Part shown: piece by piece, positions 20,849 to 32,290 of the stretch
Position numbering within the stretch: the stretch's first letter is position 1
Layout of the letters: each line of letters begins with the position of its first letter
Source: Scleropages formosus
Lineage: Eukaryota > Chordata > Actinopteri > Osteoglossiformes > Osteoglossidae
NCBI RefSeq assembly: GCF_900964775.1
Contig: NC_041827.1
Span: 16,674,707 to 16,738,706, forward strand
Reading direction: 5' to 3'
Length of the DNA stretch: 64,000 nucleotides
Position numbers and translations under genes: made by a program
Notes under the pieces: model-generated
Databases searched by the model: none
Told to the model about the DNA's origin: nothing
The model's input: only the letters and a program-made list of their open reading frames with translations

Positions 20849-21578
20849 AATGAAGTTCATACGCTTCAGTCCCTAGACAGGAAGTGATCCATTATATATG
20901 GAAAAAACAGCATGAATAAAATCATAGCCAGTCTCACCATTACACTCCTGAAAGCCATACGCAAGAAACATAACTGCTGTTACTTTGAAGATAAGTACTC
21001 GGTTAGGTTTTGCCAGCATGTACCGGGTATACATACAAAACCCCTCACTATAGTCAGTAATAAAGCAATAAATGGCCAGAGGGTAAAAAAAAAAAGTGCA
21101 GACAGGCTTTTTTTAATCATTAATATTTATCTTCACCCCTCATAAGGTGTCATCAATATATAGATACACTTCTATGGGCAGTTCAGAATGAACAGGTTGA
21201 GGTTTGTGTCAAAAATATCAGTAAGTACAGTCACAGTGGTCCAAAAAAAAAATCCATCTATGCATATGGGCACTTTGCATATACTGGAAGAAATTACTCG
21301 CCATTTCCCTAAATATTAGATCTGACTATAAGGACCAGTCCTTCAATTTCATTCCGAGGCAGAGAATGAGGCTGAGGACAGACATCAGTATTCATAAGAA
21401 ATACAAAGAAGCCACAAGAACTGCATTCATATGACTGATTGGTTTCCTCCACCTGTATTTCTTTGTTAACTGGCTGTCATATGTTCCTCATGAGTTTGCA
21501 TTGAATCTTCAGCACTGCAGCCTTCCAGAAAATAATGGTGATGGCCACATCATTTAGCAGGAAAAATGGGGTATTTCT

Positions 21579-24500
21579 TCAGAACTGTAGGATCAAAAAT
21601 CCATGGATGCAAAGAGATGTCAGATAAACCTGCATTAATACATTGTGTTGGGACCATGTGATAAAGCCTTAGCAACTGTCATTCATATGCACATTTCCAG
21701 TTACTCAATGGAATATGCTATTTGCAATTTTATTATGCAGTGTAAATTTACCCTAGATTGTTAATTTCCTGTACTTTAAAGTTCCATCCTCTGTGAACAA
21801 ACTACACTTATATAACAAAATGTTTATTCAGAAAATATAGGAAGCAAAGAACTTACATTCTTGAGAAACTCTTCAGCGACAATGCGGGCACGAGCGTTGA
21901 CAGCCAGTTTCATCTCACTGATCTCCTTGTCAATCTCCTCCATGAAGTGGATCACAAAATCGACCAGCTTGTGCTTGTACATCTGCTCTGTGTGGAAGTT
22001 TGTGATGAGGAAACTAATATCGTAGCCCTGGTGACCAAAAAAAACACATGAGGGGAAAAATAAACATCTCAAAAAGCAAACTTACCATTTCCTCTCTAAA
22101 TTTGAATGTCTCTTCATGCAGTGAGTTAAAAGTGCTCTTTATAGTCTTCTAACAATCATCCAGGGGTAGAACAACATTAATTAGAATTTAAATTTCCAAA
22201 AGCTGATTATAAACCTTGTCCCTCTCCCAGAATCATACAGCTTTGCATTACACTAAAAAATGTCCTGCATTCATAAGAACTTACTCAGCTGTTTCAGTTT
22301 GTCATAAATCATTCTCTCTGAAATTTGTTTAGTATCTAATTTATTATTAAGAGTCCTGAGCCATCATACAGGGGTCTCTAAACTTGGTCCTTGAGTCCCC
22401 AATGAAAGAGCTTTTCTGTCATCCAGAATAAACTATTTCTGAAGGAAAAGATTCTTTTGTTAATTAGATTAAGACAGGCAATTGTTAAAATATCTGAAGA
22501 TACCTACCTGTTGCAGAAGCTATGATTTTCAAAATTAATCCATTGTAATCCCCACTCTTTTTACTAACATTTTCTTAAAGCTTCTCTGGTGAGTCTCCTT
22601 CTGCAGGACTGAAACTGAGTACCTCTACCCTACAGCACTTCCTACCCTTCCAGCATCTTTCTGTACTGTTGACCCACCCCCCAATCACCTCCACTGGTTT
22701 CCTTCGCAAGATGAAAAAGTTCTCAGCTCTCATCATCATGAACCGCATGAACTTGTGGCACAGGATCTTCTCAATCTCATCAGCCTGGAGGAACAAAAAA
22801 AAAAAGTGTCACATCTAAACACATGCGATCTTTACAGTCAAATTTGAAGCTGGGATTCAGAATACTGCTGGTATTTTTGACAATCCCTTTGATGAAAATG
22901 CTCTTTGATCTAATTTAAAGCTCCAACAGATACCAGAAATCTCTAGGTCAAGGGCAGCTCTTCCCCAGCTCTACATGATTTAAGATGACAGATCGTTTCA
23001 GAAGACTACCTCATCTGTTGTCTATGCCATGCTAATACTACATTAAAGGTTATACTTCTGTGTTTTATCATTGCCATCAGGCACAGTCAATCTTAAGTTA
23101 GATTAACAGTGGGGAAAAAAAAATGACCCTGCAGTCCATGGCTTAATTTTTATATTCACAACTGTCTTGCCAATACAAGATGACTGTAGACTCCATATAA
23201 ATATTAAGCACAGTGAGTAAATCCTACAGGTGTCGTTACTTAGAAAGACCATTTTCACCGGACTCACCTGTTTGACAGCAATGCTGACACGTACAGAGTT
23301 GATAGATCCCTCAACGAGCACTTTCTCCTTTTCATTGCGGCTGATGATAACTGGCTGGAGCAACAACTCTTTACTGCTCCTGTGGTTAACAAAACCCAGT
23401 GAGAGGACATGCGCGGTGGGGATCTGCTTCGCCGGAACCCCCAAAAAAGGCGAGATACATTGGGACGAACATTGGGTGACTTACCGGACCTCAACTTCAG
23501 GCTTGTTGTGTCTCTCCACCACCTGGGAGGAGAAGTTCTCCAGACATAGGGCAGCCTGCAGGGTGGCACGGACAGCGTTCAGATATGGGCGCAGAGTGGC
23601 TGTCTGCAGACAAGGGGACAGCGCATTAGGCAACACACAGAACAGGTGATTTCCTGGGGACACATACAGTACCATTCAAAAGTTTGAGTACCCTTGCTGG
23701 AAACTAGTTTTTTCGTGGTTTTTTCCCCCTCCTTCAATCCCGCCTCAAACCCATCATGTCTTCGCAGCTCTTCTGCAGCAGCTTCCAGAGATCTGGGACA
23801 CTTGTGTGTTGGGTTGCTCTCACTCTTGCATCCAGTTCCTGCCATGCAGGTATTGCCCAGGTGTAGTCAAACTTTTCACTCGCGTGGCAAACTAGCCAAT
23901 TCGGACCTCTTCCTGACTCCAAGAAGCTGTAGCTCCTCGGCCTTTTCGTCCAAATGCGGTTTTAGATCTGCCGCCGTGTTATTCTCCAGTAAAAACCACA
24001 GCAAACCGGAAAGAACAGCATTGCCGGGGGTCTTGCGCACGTCACCTGCTGTGCAACGGAGCCCAAGGTGACCACTAATGGTTTTCGGCGCTTAACAGCT
24101 TCAACGACTGAAGGAGAAGTACAACTGGAAGAAGTCATTTGACTCATCCTAATGAACCAGAAGTGAGTTTAAAAAATAAAATAGAAAAAATAAAAAATTA
24201 ACATCAATCAGTAACAGCAATCCATCAAAACCACCACCACCATGTCCAGATGGAACTGGTTGGGCGATGATCTACAGAGCAAAGACACCAATTCCAACAG
24301 ATGGTTAGGGTAAGGATAGAGAGGTAAAGACAGACGGCACCAAAAAAATTTTTATAATCCAGGGTTTGGGAACTTATTAGGCGATCCAAATCTGTTGGAC
24401 TGCCGTCCAAACAAATTTTAGCTAGCTGTCATTTTTCCTGCCATGATGATGGGACACTGTTTCAACAGGTCGCCCTCGGAGCAGTGAAACCGTCTCCCTG

Positions 24501-24822
24501 CACTTCTTCCAAAACACGGGCCATGCGGACACTTCTTGTCTCACTCACTCCCTTTCCCGTCCAATCAGTGTATTTACGTCTCCCTCCCTCAGTCCCTGAA
24601 CTCTTTTCACGCGAGACTTCAAAGGGAGAACTGCTACAATGAACGGATACAAACATGAATGCGTCTTTGCTCGCAAACTCATGATAATATAAGACACCGC
24701 AGCGAGTTCACACTCATTTCAACATCAGTCCTAAAGATGCACGGAGCGGCTTCGTCGGAACGGGTGTCGAGTTTTGTATAACAGAAAAGAGGGAGGGGGA
24801 GACAAAGAAACCGGCTTACCAT
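21579..24822 (-). CDS. arpc4: Actin-related protein 2/3 complex subunit 4
   Basis: Core subunit (p20) of the Arp2/3 complex, which nucleates branched actin filaments in the cytoplasm; ARPC4 pairs with ARPC2 to form the scaffold. Exons on the minus strand: 24822-24820 (ATG only), 23603-23485, 23379-23268, 22784-22689, 22027-21857, 21584-21579 (Phe and stop). The joined frame is 168 aa, the usual length, and nearly identical to the human protein through [44 protein letters not shown] and [16 protein letters not shown]. Exon 1 codes only for the start Met and is followed at once by the donor GTAAGC. The last exon carries just one sense codon before TGA. Both were chosen because they complete the known protein exactly and have good splice sites. 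A Tc1-like relic sits in intron 1. Confidence 0.96.
23665..23860 (-). mobile_element. Tc1/mariner-like DNA transposon remnant in ARPC4 intron 1
   Basis: The left edge TACAGTACCATTCAAAAGTT resembles the terminal repeat of fish Tc1-like elements. On the minus strand the text upstream of it reads like a transposase C-terminus ([15 protein letters not shown], then [11 protein letters not shown]). Only the 3' portion is recognisable; the opposite terminal repeat was not found, so the right boundary is approximate. Confidence 0.6.
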
Positions 24823-25630
24823 CTCTGTACAGTACGGGCCGAATAAAAAAAAAAAAACAGGGAAATGCCGTGGCGCGAGCGCGCCGCCTGCCCCGCCAAA
24901 GATGGCGAGCGAGCGCGTGCACTGCTGCCGCGCGTTTCCGCCACTCAACTCTTGCTTCACAGCGACTCCGCCGACATTCACCACAGCGAGAGTGGAAAAT
25001 GCAGTGACTGAGCGCTGGTATAGGACAAATTAATGTCCGCTGCTGCCACCTCCACGAGGAATACGTTACGGCTTGTGACACACGGGTAAATTTACAAAAA
25101 GTTCAGCTCTGGGAACGCTCTGCATATTTCTAATCATGGATTTGCCCTCATATTTAACGACGTGTCGCAGGAGTAATTATCACAGTCACTATATCTCAAG
25201 TTTTAAAAACGTATTACATTCGTACTCAGTATAGTACATTCAAACCAGACACTGTTATTCAAGGGAAAAACCAGAAACGCTGTTCTGATTGGCCCACAAG
25301 TTACCGGACGGTGCGTTACTGACAGCTTTATAGCCATGTGACAGGGCGGTACGTGCTTACGTCATGAAGCGTACAGAGTCCACTAAATGCCAATTCAAAA
25401 TTATAGCACAAAGTCATGCGGGACGGGCGTACGTTACGTCTCGACGCTTTCTACGTCCGCTAGAAGGAATTCAAAATTACAGCACGCGAGAGCAAACAGT
25501 CATGTGACGCGTGTTTGCGAATCAACATCTGGAGCCGGTCAGTATTCGCTGCAAGGACCGGAAGGAACGCGGCAGATGTCAGGACGTGTCTCCGCATTCG
25601 TTGCTTGCAAAGATCGCTGAACGCCTTGAG
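24823..25630. promoter_or_regulatory. Shared head-to-head promoter region of ARPC4 and HMCES
   Basis: GC- and CpG-rich sequence lies just upstream of the ARPC4 start. Further on are an inverted CCAAT box (CTGATTGG, about 25283), a CRE-like TTACGTCA (about 25358) and two 'catgtgac' E-box-like sites. A CAG/GAG-type donor (CCTTGAG then GTAAAT) at 25630/25631 is a plausible end of a non-coding HMCES exon 1. Transcription start sites are inferred, not seen. Confidence 0.45.
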
Positions 25631-26348
25631 GTAAATGTGGCAATTATAAAATTTATAATATGCTAGGCTAGGATGTCAACAACAAGCCAGACACTAGTAG
25701 CGTCTGCTAGTATTTTATTCTAGATTCGATTTCTTTCTGTCAGTCAGTGTGTTGATTTCCAGTCACAGTCAGTGCCGTTCGTGAAGACTTATTTAAAATT
25801 AAATATTTTCAGTTAGCTAATACACTGTTGCGCTGTGTGTGTACAGCACGAACAGACGCCGTGGAAATTACACCGAAAAGACTGTTATTTTAAACTCCCG
25901 TAAATAATTAAAACAACAGTTGAGTTGTTACTGATAGTCTATCTACTTTGGCAGCAAACCTTTGAAACACGATTGAAAATAAGTGCTCACGGGCTGCAAA
26001 GTTCTGCCGTACCTTCATTAAATGCAATGTGGGATGAAATGCTTATTTCCACTTCATAAAGTGTTCTTGACCAAAAATTTAACGACTTAAAACATAATCC
26101 CCCCCCCCCCCCAAATATGGTTACTTGAGCACAGATCACTTTTGCACTTTCTCTCACAACACTCATATCCACATCCTGTTTACATGCAAAACACTTCAAT
26201 CGACCGTTATTATATATGGTAATTTTGGCGGCGTTCAGCACGGTGCTGTGCTGTGTTTCTTCATCATCAAGCAGTTTCATTTTTCTCTTTGGCGTATCAT
26301 TCACTTCAGGGTCCTTGTCGGCACATCTTTGGGACCGTCAGCATCATC

Positions 26349-29300
26349 ATGTGTGGGCGGACTGCTTGCACCCTGGCCCCCCATGAGGTCAGTAAGGCCT
26401 CCCGATATCGCAACCGCGCCGGACAGTACCGTAGACCTCGGTGGAGAGAGGGCGACTCGGACAAGTACAGACCCTCTTACAACAAAAGCCCGCAGTCCTT
26501 CAGTCCGGTCCTGCTGTCCCTGAGACATTTCAACAAGGTGAGCAGGGATCTGAGACGCTCGGACAATACGCTCTATTTATTTTACGCAGCAGGAAGGTGA
26601 CCTAATGGTGTACGGTGGAGGTCATCACCCTGGGTTTACGTTTACATTTATTCATTTTGCAGACACTTTTTTCCAAAGTGATGTACATCTCACAGAAAAA
26701 AAACAATGAGTGCATCACATCAACAGAAAGAGACTTAGATCCAGCTGTTACTGTAGTGGTTAGAGATGTTGCCTGTGCAGGTTTGATCCCCACCTCTTGG
26801 CTGTAGTACCCTTGAGCAAGGTACTTACCCTACTTTACATTTATTCACTTAGCGGACGCTTTTGTCCAAAGCGACTTACAACGGATACTACGTAGTGTTA
26901 CTAGCCCACACACTTTATTCACCAAGGTGACTACACTGCTAGATGCAATACTTACAAGGGGTTACTCATCCATGCATAAGTGAAACACACTCATGCACTA
27001 TGGGGGAACCTCAACAGCATGTCTTTGGACTGCTGGAGGAAACCCACGCAGACACGGGGAGAACATGCAAACTCCACACAGACCGAGCAGGGATCGAACC
27101 CACATCCTCTCACACCACCCAAGTGTTATGAGACAGCAGCACTACTCATGCCACCCTAAAATTGCTCCAGTAAAATTACCCAACTGAGAAAACCATCAGC
27201 TAAATGAGTAAATGTAGATCCAGAAGGGTGATTCAGAGCATTTTAATTTGTTACATTCCACCATATGAACAATACACATTATATGAGTAGCTGCCTACAG
27301 TAGCAGTTCGCATTAGTAATGACAGGGGTTTCCTAAGGCGTCATTCGCAAATTGGTGAGTGACCATTCACTGCTGTTCCACATAGGATGCTCCAGTGGAT
27401 GAGTGTGTCCTTGCAACTATGCGGTGGGGCCTTGTTCCAGCTTGGTTCCGGGAAAGTAACCCAAACAAAATGCAGTACAGCACCAGTAACTGCCGTAGCG
27501 AAAGCCTTCTGGAGAAGAAGTCGTACAAGGTTCTTTTCTTTGTTTGAGATGTAATGTCATGTTTGTTGGTGTGCTTTTACATTTAGTCAGTTTTTCAAGT
27601 CTTTACTACATGAATTCAGTGTGCAGCACCTGCATAGAAATTTGCATCTATGTTTATATGATGTGTGCTCCTCAGGACCCTTTGTTGAAAGGCCAGCGCT
27701 GTGTTGTCCTGGCTGATGGCTTCTATGAGTGGAAGAGGTCAGAGAAGGAAAAGCAGCCATTTTTCATCTACTTCCCTCAGAGTAAGACTGAGGGAGCTGC
27801 GGATTGGCATTCCGTTGATGTAAAGAGTCCGTTTTTTGAGAAACCCCTACCAGAACAACTGGAGGTGAGCACACCTGATGTGCCTATAGAACTTGACTGA
27901 TATCAACTAGGTAAAAGTGAACTGTTAATATTTCTGGCTACTTTTGTGTTTTTATCGCTGTGCAGAAAGACAAAAGTGAATGGAAGGGTTGGCGACTCCT
28001 AACCATAGCAGGTCTGTTTGATGGCTGGACTCCACCTGCTGGCGGAGAAACACTGTATACTTACACTATCATTACTGTCTCTGCATCTTCAGGGCTGCAG
28101 AGTATCCACGATCGGTACGGTAATTTGTACACTTAAAATTCATTCATTTACTGTGCAGGCATTTACAAAGTTGTTTGGATTCTGCATTGTAATATGTTAT
28201 TTACATTTATTCATTTAGCTGATGTTTTTCTCCAAAGCGGTTTACAATGTTAAGCCTCCTACAATTATTTACCTATTTATACAGCTGAGTCATTTTATTG
28301 GTGCAATATAGGGTAAGTACGTTGCTCACGAGTACTACGGTTAGAGGTGGGATTCAAACCTGCAACCTTTGCTTCAAAAGGAAGAAGTTTTAGCCACTAT
28401 GCTACCAGCTACTATTTGGTATGCAAATTTAGACTGTGTATGAATACATGTTTGCTTCTGTGTATTTATGTGTGCGGGTGATGTTTGTGCAGTGGAAAAA
28501 CTATATTTCATATTTCAGGATGCCAGCAGTGCTGGATGGAGAAGAAGAGGTGAGGCAGTGGTTAGATTATGGTGAAGTCCGTTCACAGGATGCCCTTAAA
28601 TTGCTGCAGCCTAAAGACATACTGACCTTTCACCCTGTCTCGTCATTTGTCAACAACTCGCGCAACAACTCTGCCGAGTGTTTACAGCCCTTGGAGCTTG
28701 GCAGCAAGAAGGTATAGTACAGCCAATAAGGGAAGCTTTCACCTTTTCCACGTATAGTACCTAGAAATGCTAATTGAATAAATGTAAATGTCATCAAATG
28801 ATATTCCCAAATTGTTACATTGCCTCTCAGTACAAGTATCTCTTGATTTACAAACTGTCTTCTTCAATCTTTAATTTACGGAATAAAAAATCAGTATAAT
28901 GAAATTTGTCTAAAGCGTGTCCAAAACAAGTTGAAATTCACACATGGTCCAGGTGAAGCGGGAGTGCAGTAATTTTCTGTAGTTGGCGGAGACAACAGAA
29001 CAATTACTAGGAAAAGTTTAGTTTATGGTTTTTCCAGGTATGTATGATGACTTTAGCAGCAGTGCACAGTTTTAGAAAGTTGTCCACAATAATCACAACG
29101 TGTTCAGTGGATTGCTGCTTGGTTTATTGGTCATCTTGCAGAGAACCAGTCAATAAAAAAAACAAAGTGGGAATTACCTTGGAGCAGTAAATGTATTATG
29201 CATCATAAAATCATGGGTTGATAGTTATGTATGTATTTTACAGTGTTCTAGTGATTTTTGGGGCAGTTGATTTTAGGTTTTTGGATTGGCTGGGAATGCA

Positions 29301-30017
29301 TTATTATTTATTACATTTAAAATAATAGGAAATACCAACATTTCGGATACCAAAAGCTTATTTGAACAGTTTTCAGGAATGGGTTAATTATGTAAATCAA
29401 GGGATGCCTGTACTGTACTCCAACAATTCATGTAAAACTGATAAATATAAAGTTTGTTACCAGCATGTCACTAGTTTTTCCTGTCATTTCTGAATGTGAT
29501 CAGAACGCAAGGTTGGTGAATGCAGTGGGAATAGGACAAGTGCTGAATACAAATGCTAAACTGCTAGGGTTTGTACCTGTTTTGGATCTGTTATTTAATT
29601 TCTATGAGACACCTTGAAAAATCTGTAACACTGTGTACTAAGATTATTGTATTACTAACAGTCATGTGTTCCTCATAGGACTATGGTTTTATTTTTTGAA
29701 TCTCAAGCACCTATGTGATTCAGTCCATGGCACTGACAACATTATGTGGCACAAATATTGTTTTAAGGTTAAAAGATTTGTAGTTAACACACACTGACAT
29801 CTCAATCGCTCATGCCTTGCTCTCTCTAAAGGTGCAGCCTTCTGCTAGCAGTAAGGTGATGATGAGCTGGCTACAGAGTTCATCACCAGGGAAGGAGAAG
29901 AAGCCAGGAGCTACCACCAAGCGGAGGGCACCTGAGGAAAACGAGAAAGGGGGAAACCTTCTACATAAATGGCTTACTGGTAGTTGTCAAACCAAAAAAC
30001 CAGCAATGTCTAACTAG
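26349..30017 (+). CDS. hmces: Abasic site processing protein HMCES (SRAP domain)
   Basis: SRAP-family protein that forms a thiazolidine DNA-protein crosslink with abasic sites in single-stranded DNA at replication forks, shielding them from cleavage. Coding exons: 26349-26537, 27386-27529, 27676-27864, 27966-28114, 28519-28711, 29832-30017; all phases join to give 349 aa (human is 354). The catalytic Cys is residue 2, exposed after Met removal (MCGRT). Other active-site residues are visible: Asn about 98 (TSNCRSE), Glu about 129 (ADGFYEW) and His about 222 (IHDRMP). The C-terminal tail is basic and has a short NLLHKWL motif like the human GLLEQWL segment. An acceptor TTCACTTCAG at 26309 suggests a 5' UTR intron from 25631. 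The exon 2 donor (GTTCTT) is weak but required by the frame. Intron 5 hosts a terminal-inverted-repeat element. Confidence 0.95.
26637..26735. repeat. Dispersed repeat, family D, copy 2 (HMCES intron 1)
   Basis: Shows 'cattttgcagacactttttt', 'catctcacagaaaaa' and 'agaaagagacttagat', the family D order, truncated where the next SINE begins. Confidence 0.7.
26736..27217 (+). repeat. V-SINE-like element, family B, copy 8, split by another SINE
   Basis: The head and core (26736-26833, ending 'caaggtacttaccctac') are separated from the rest (27154-27217, 'aaattgctccagtaaaatta' to 'taaatgagtaaatg') by the reverse family C SINE at 26834-27153. The two parts join exactly as in intact copies. Confidence 0.85.
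26834..27153 (-). repeat. DANA/Mermaid-like SINE, family C, copy 2, nested
   Basis: Starts with the tail 'cacttagcggacgcttttgt', passes through 'ggactgctggaggaaaccca' and 'actccacacagaccgagcag' and ends at the tRNA-like head complement. It is inserted in the family B SINE; 'accctA' on both sides may be the target duplication. Confidence 0.88.
28200..28412 (-). repeat. V-SINE-like element, family B, copy 9 (HMCES intron 4)
   Basis: Reverse copy: 'catttagctgatgtttttct' tail, 'gggtaagtacgttgctcacg' core, head complement 'ccactatgctaccagct'. Confidence 0.85.
28828..29415. mobile_element. Non-autonomous DNA transposon (MITE-like) in HMCES intron 5
   Basis: Ends form an inverted repeat: CAGTACAAGTATCTCTTGAT at the left and, reversed, CAGTACAGGCATCCCTTGAT at the right, about 23 of 27 bases matching. 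The 590-bp interior has no coding capacity. No clear target duplication was seen. The right end resembles the segment at 1682, suggesting one pogo/Tigger-like family. Confidence 0.65.
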
Positions 30018-30241
30018 AAGGAACAATCTGTATGATGGACAGCCTTCAAGGACCTGCCCATGCCCTGGTAAAACTGCAGACACTTAAGGGCCAGTAGAAG
30101 AATTACAAAGGCAGCTGGCCTGAGGAACTGGAGGAGCAGGCAGTTTGGCAAGAATTTTGGGCTGAGGCGTAGAGTATGGTTTTGTGCTTTTGCTGCTTGC
30201 CTGAAAGGGGTGCTCTTTTGCTAGGTTTGTTTTTGGTCGAT

Positions 30242-30247
30242 AATAAA
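30242..30247 (+). terminator. Poly(A) signal of HMCES
   Basis: AATAAA, about 225 bp after the stop codon. Confidence 0.65.
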
Positions 30248-30429
30248 CCAGTTTTGTACAAAACCCTGTGGTCCTATACTAAAATATTAAAATTATAAGA
30301 AAAAACAGGCACAGGTACATTACAGACAATACATAACTACACTACACAGAATAAATAAACCATTGAATGAATGAATAAATGGGGGGAGAGGTAAAATGTT
30401 ATATGTATTTAATATAGTTTATTAACATA

Positions 30430-32290
30430 CAAGTGGCTCTGGAGCTACATCTCAAAGATGCCCTTCCGCTTTTCTTTGCTGCTCGGTAACCCCAGCAAAT
30501 CATGTCAAGCTCAAGGTTTGGGCAAGTGAACGGTTGGGGGACCCAAAAAAGAGAGATATCATCTGCCTACTGGGCAATTTTTCCTGCCCTTGCACCGCCT
30601 CCTGGGATGGGTTGGCTATCAGTTCCTCCAAAAAGGTGGAGTTAAAACTCCACCAGCAGACCTCCCTCGCTTGGAACTTTCCGACGGGTTGTGTCACCGA
30701 GTACTTCGGACAGCTCCTCTGCTGTGATGATTGCCTCTAACCAGCCCTCTCGCTTAGGTGTGTTTCTCTCACCTTATAAAGGTTCCTGCAAAAACCCTAT
30801 TGAACCTCCAGCATGTTGGGTATCTTCATAAAGGTGTCACCCTGTTGGCTTCTCAGAGAGGTAAAGTTTCTCTCCTGGTAAGACACTAGCACCTTACTAA
30901 AGAAGAAGCAAGTATATCTCCCATACACACACAGAAACCGCTTGTCCCAAGCGGGGTCGTGGCGAACCAGAGCCTAACCTGGCAACACAGGGCACAAGGC
31001 TGGAGGAGGAGGGGACGCACCCAGGACAGGATGCCAGTCCATCACAGGGCACCCCAATCGGGACTCAAATCCCAGATCCACCAGAGAGCAGGACCCGGTC
31101 AAACCCGCCGCGCCACCGCATCCCCTCTGTACATCTTCCATCATCCTCTAATTCAAACTCTGACACCTACAAGGAGGGCGCAGGTTTGTTGCTCATGCAC
31201 TCGTTTTAATTTGGCCTTTAGCTCTGAGGTGCTCTCCCCATCAGGACCTTTCCCATTGCTGGGGTTGACATGAAGCTTCCTCTCATTTTTTCGAATTGCC
31301 CCGAGCGACTTGGCTTTACGCCAGGCGCCTTACCGCTTAGTAATAGCCGCCACTTTAGCCTTAATGGTCTCCCACCAATGTGAGGCCGACGGATAAAATG
31401 GCTTAAAATCCAACCGTATATTAAAACACTCATAAAACCAGTCCCTGTAGTCCTTGCCCACACCTGTGAAGTGAACGTTACCAACGCTCCAGTAGGACTT
31501 CCCCTGACGTTTAGCGATACTCTTTTAAAATTGCCTAGGTAAGAATAGGAATAAATACTACCCATACAAATCAATAATTAAAAACCCTTTAAAAATTGAA
31601 CTTCACTCTCCTCCTCACATTTTCATCATGGTATCAAAATGTACCCCCACATATACTCACTGGAGCTCTCCTGCTGGACTCAGCAAGGAGGTAAACGTAG
31701 CAATGGAAGAGAAGACTGCAGCCGACCCTACGGTATTTTCTCCATTCCTTGGAGGAGAGTGTCGCCCTTGGAGCTCGGACCAGTTCTCCTTGCTCATCTG
31801 GGTTTTGACAGGAGAGGTCACTGGTGTTGCAACATCGTGTGGTGTTCCTCCTCAACCCCCCGCCTGCGTCCACCTGTTCCTCCGTGACGTCCGAACAAAC
31901 CTGCGGGAATTCTCCTCTGCCCTAGGACACCCTGCTTCCTGACACGACATCGGCATAAGAGGGTCTCCTTTGAGGACAGACACGAGCACAGTGGTCTCCC
32001 GCCTCTCATCTACGGAACTTACATGGGCCCTCGCTGTCTTTGGCCATGTGATCGCATATTAGAACATCCACCTCCTGAATGCCCAAAGCCTGGCATTAAC
32101 TGCCAAAAGGGAGGCTGGTTTGAGTAATTGAGGTTGCCCTGTTTGTGCCAAAAGTGGGAGGGTAATTGAAACCATCAAAACCTTTAGGATCTGGGTGTAA
32201 CCGGACAGGGAATTGGTTTTTACCGTTCCAGAACCCTCGTTCATTTCTCATGTCCTTGTGGCGCGGCAGAACGTCCATACATCTCTGCAG
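30430..32290 (-). mobile_element. Decayed LINE fragments, Tx1/L1-like ORF1 region
   Basis: Several minus-strand segments keep coding texture although the frame is broken many times. At about 32278-32096 a piece reads GFWNGKNQFPVRLHPDPKGF and continues with NYPP, resembling the ORF1 segment that precedes the zinc knuckles in Tx1-clade fish LINEs. A second piece (about 31480-31230) reads WARTTGTGF and later GGRPLRLKWRLLLSGKAPGV. A third (30697-30500) reads REVCWWSFNSTFLEEL. No reverse transcriptase motif was seen. A family A SINE at 30933-31126 is inserted. The family call is from memory of protein style and needs a search; the limits are approximate. Confidence 0.45.
30933..31126 (-). repeat. 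tRNA-derived SINE, family A, copy 4
   Basis: Reverse copy from 'gaaaccgcttgtcccaagcg' to 'cgccaccgcatcccct', with CACACACA on the + strand just before its 3' end. Confidence 0.88.
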
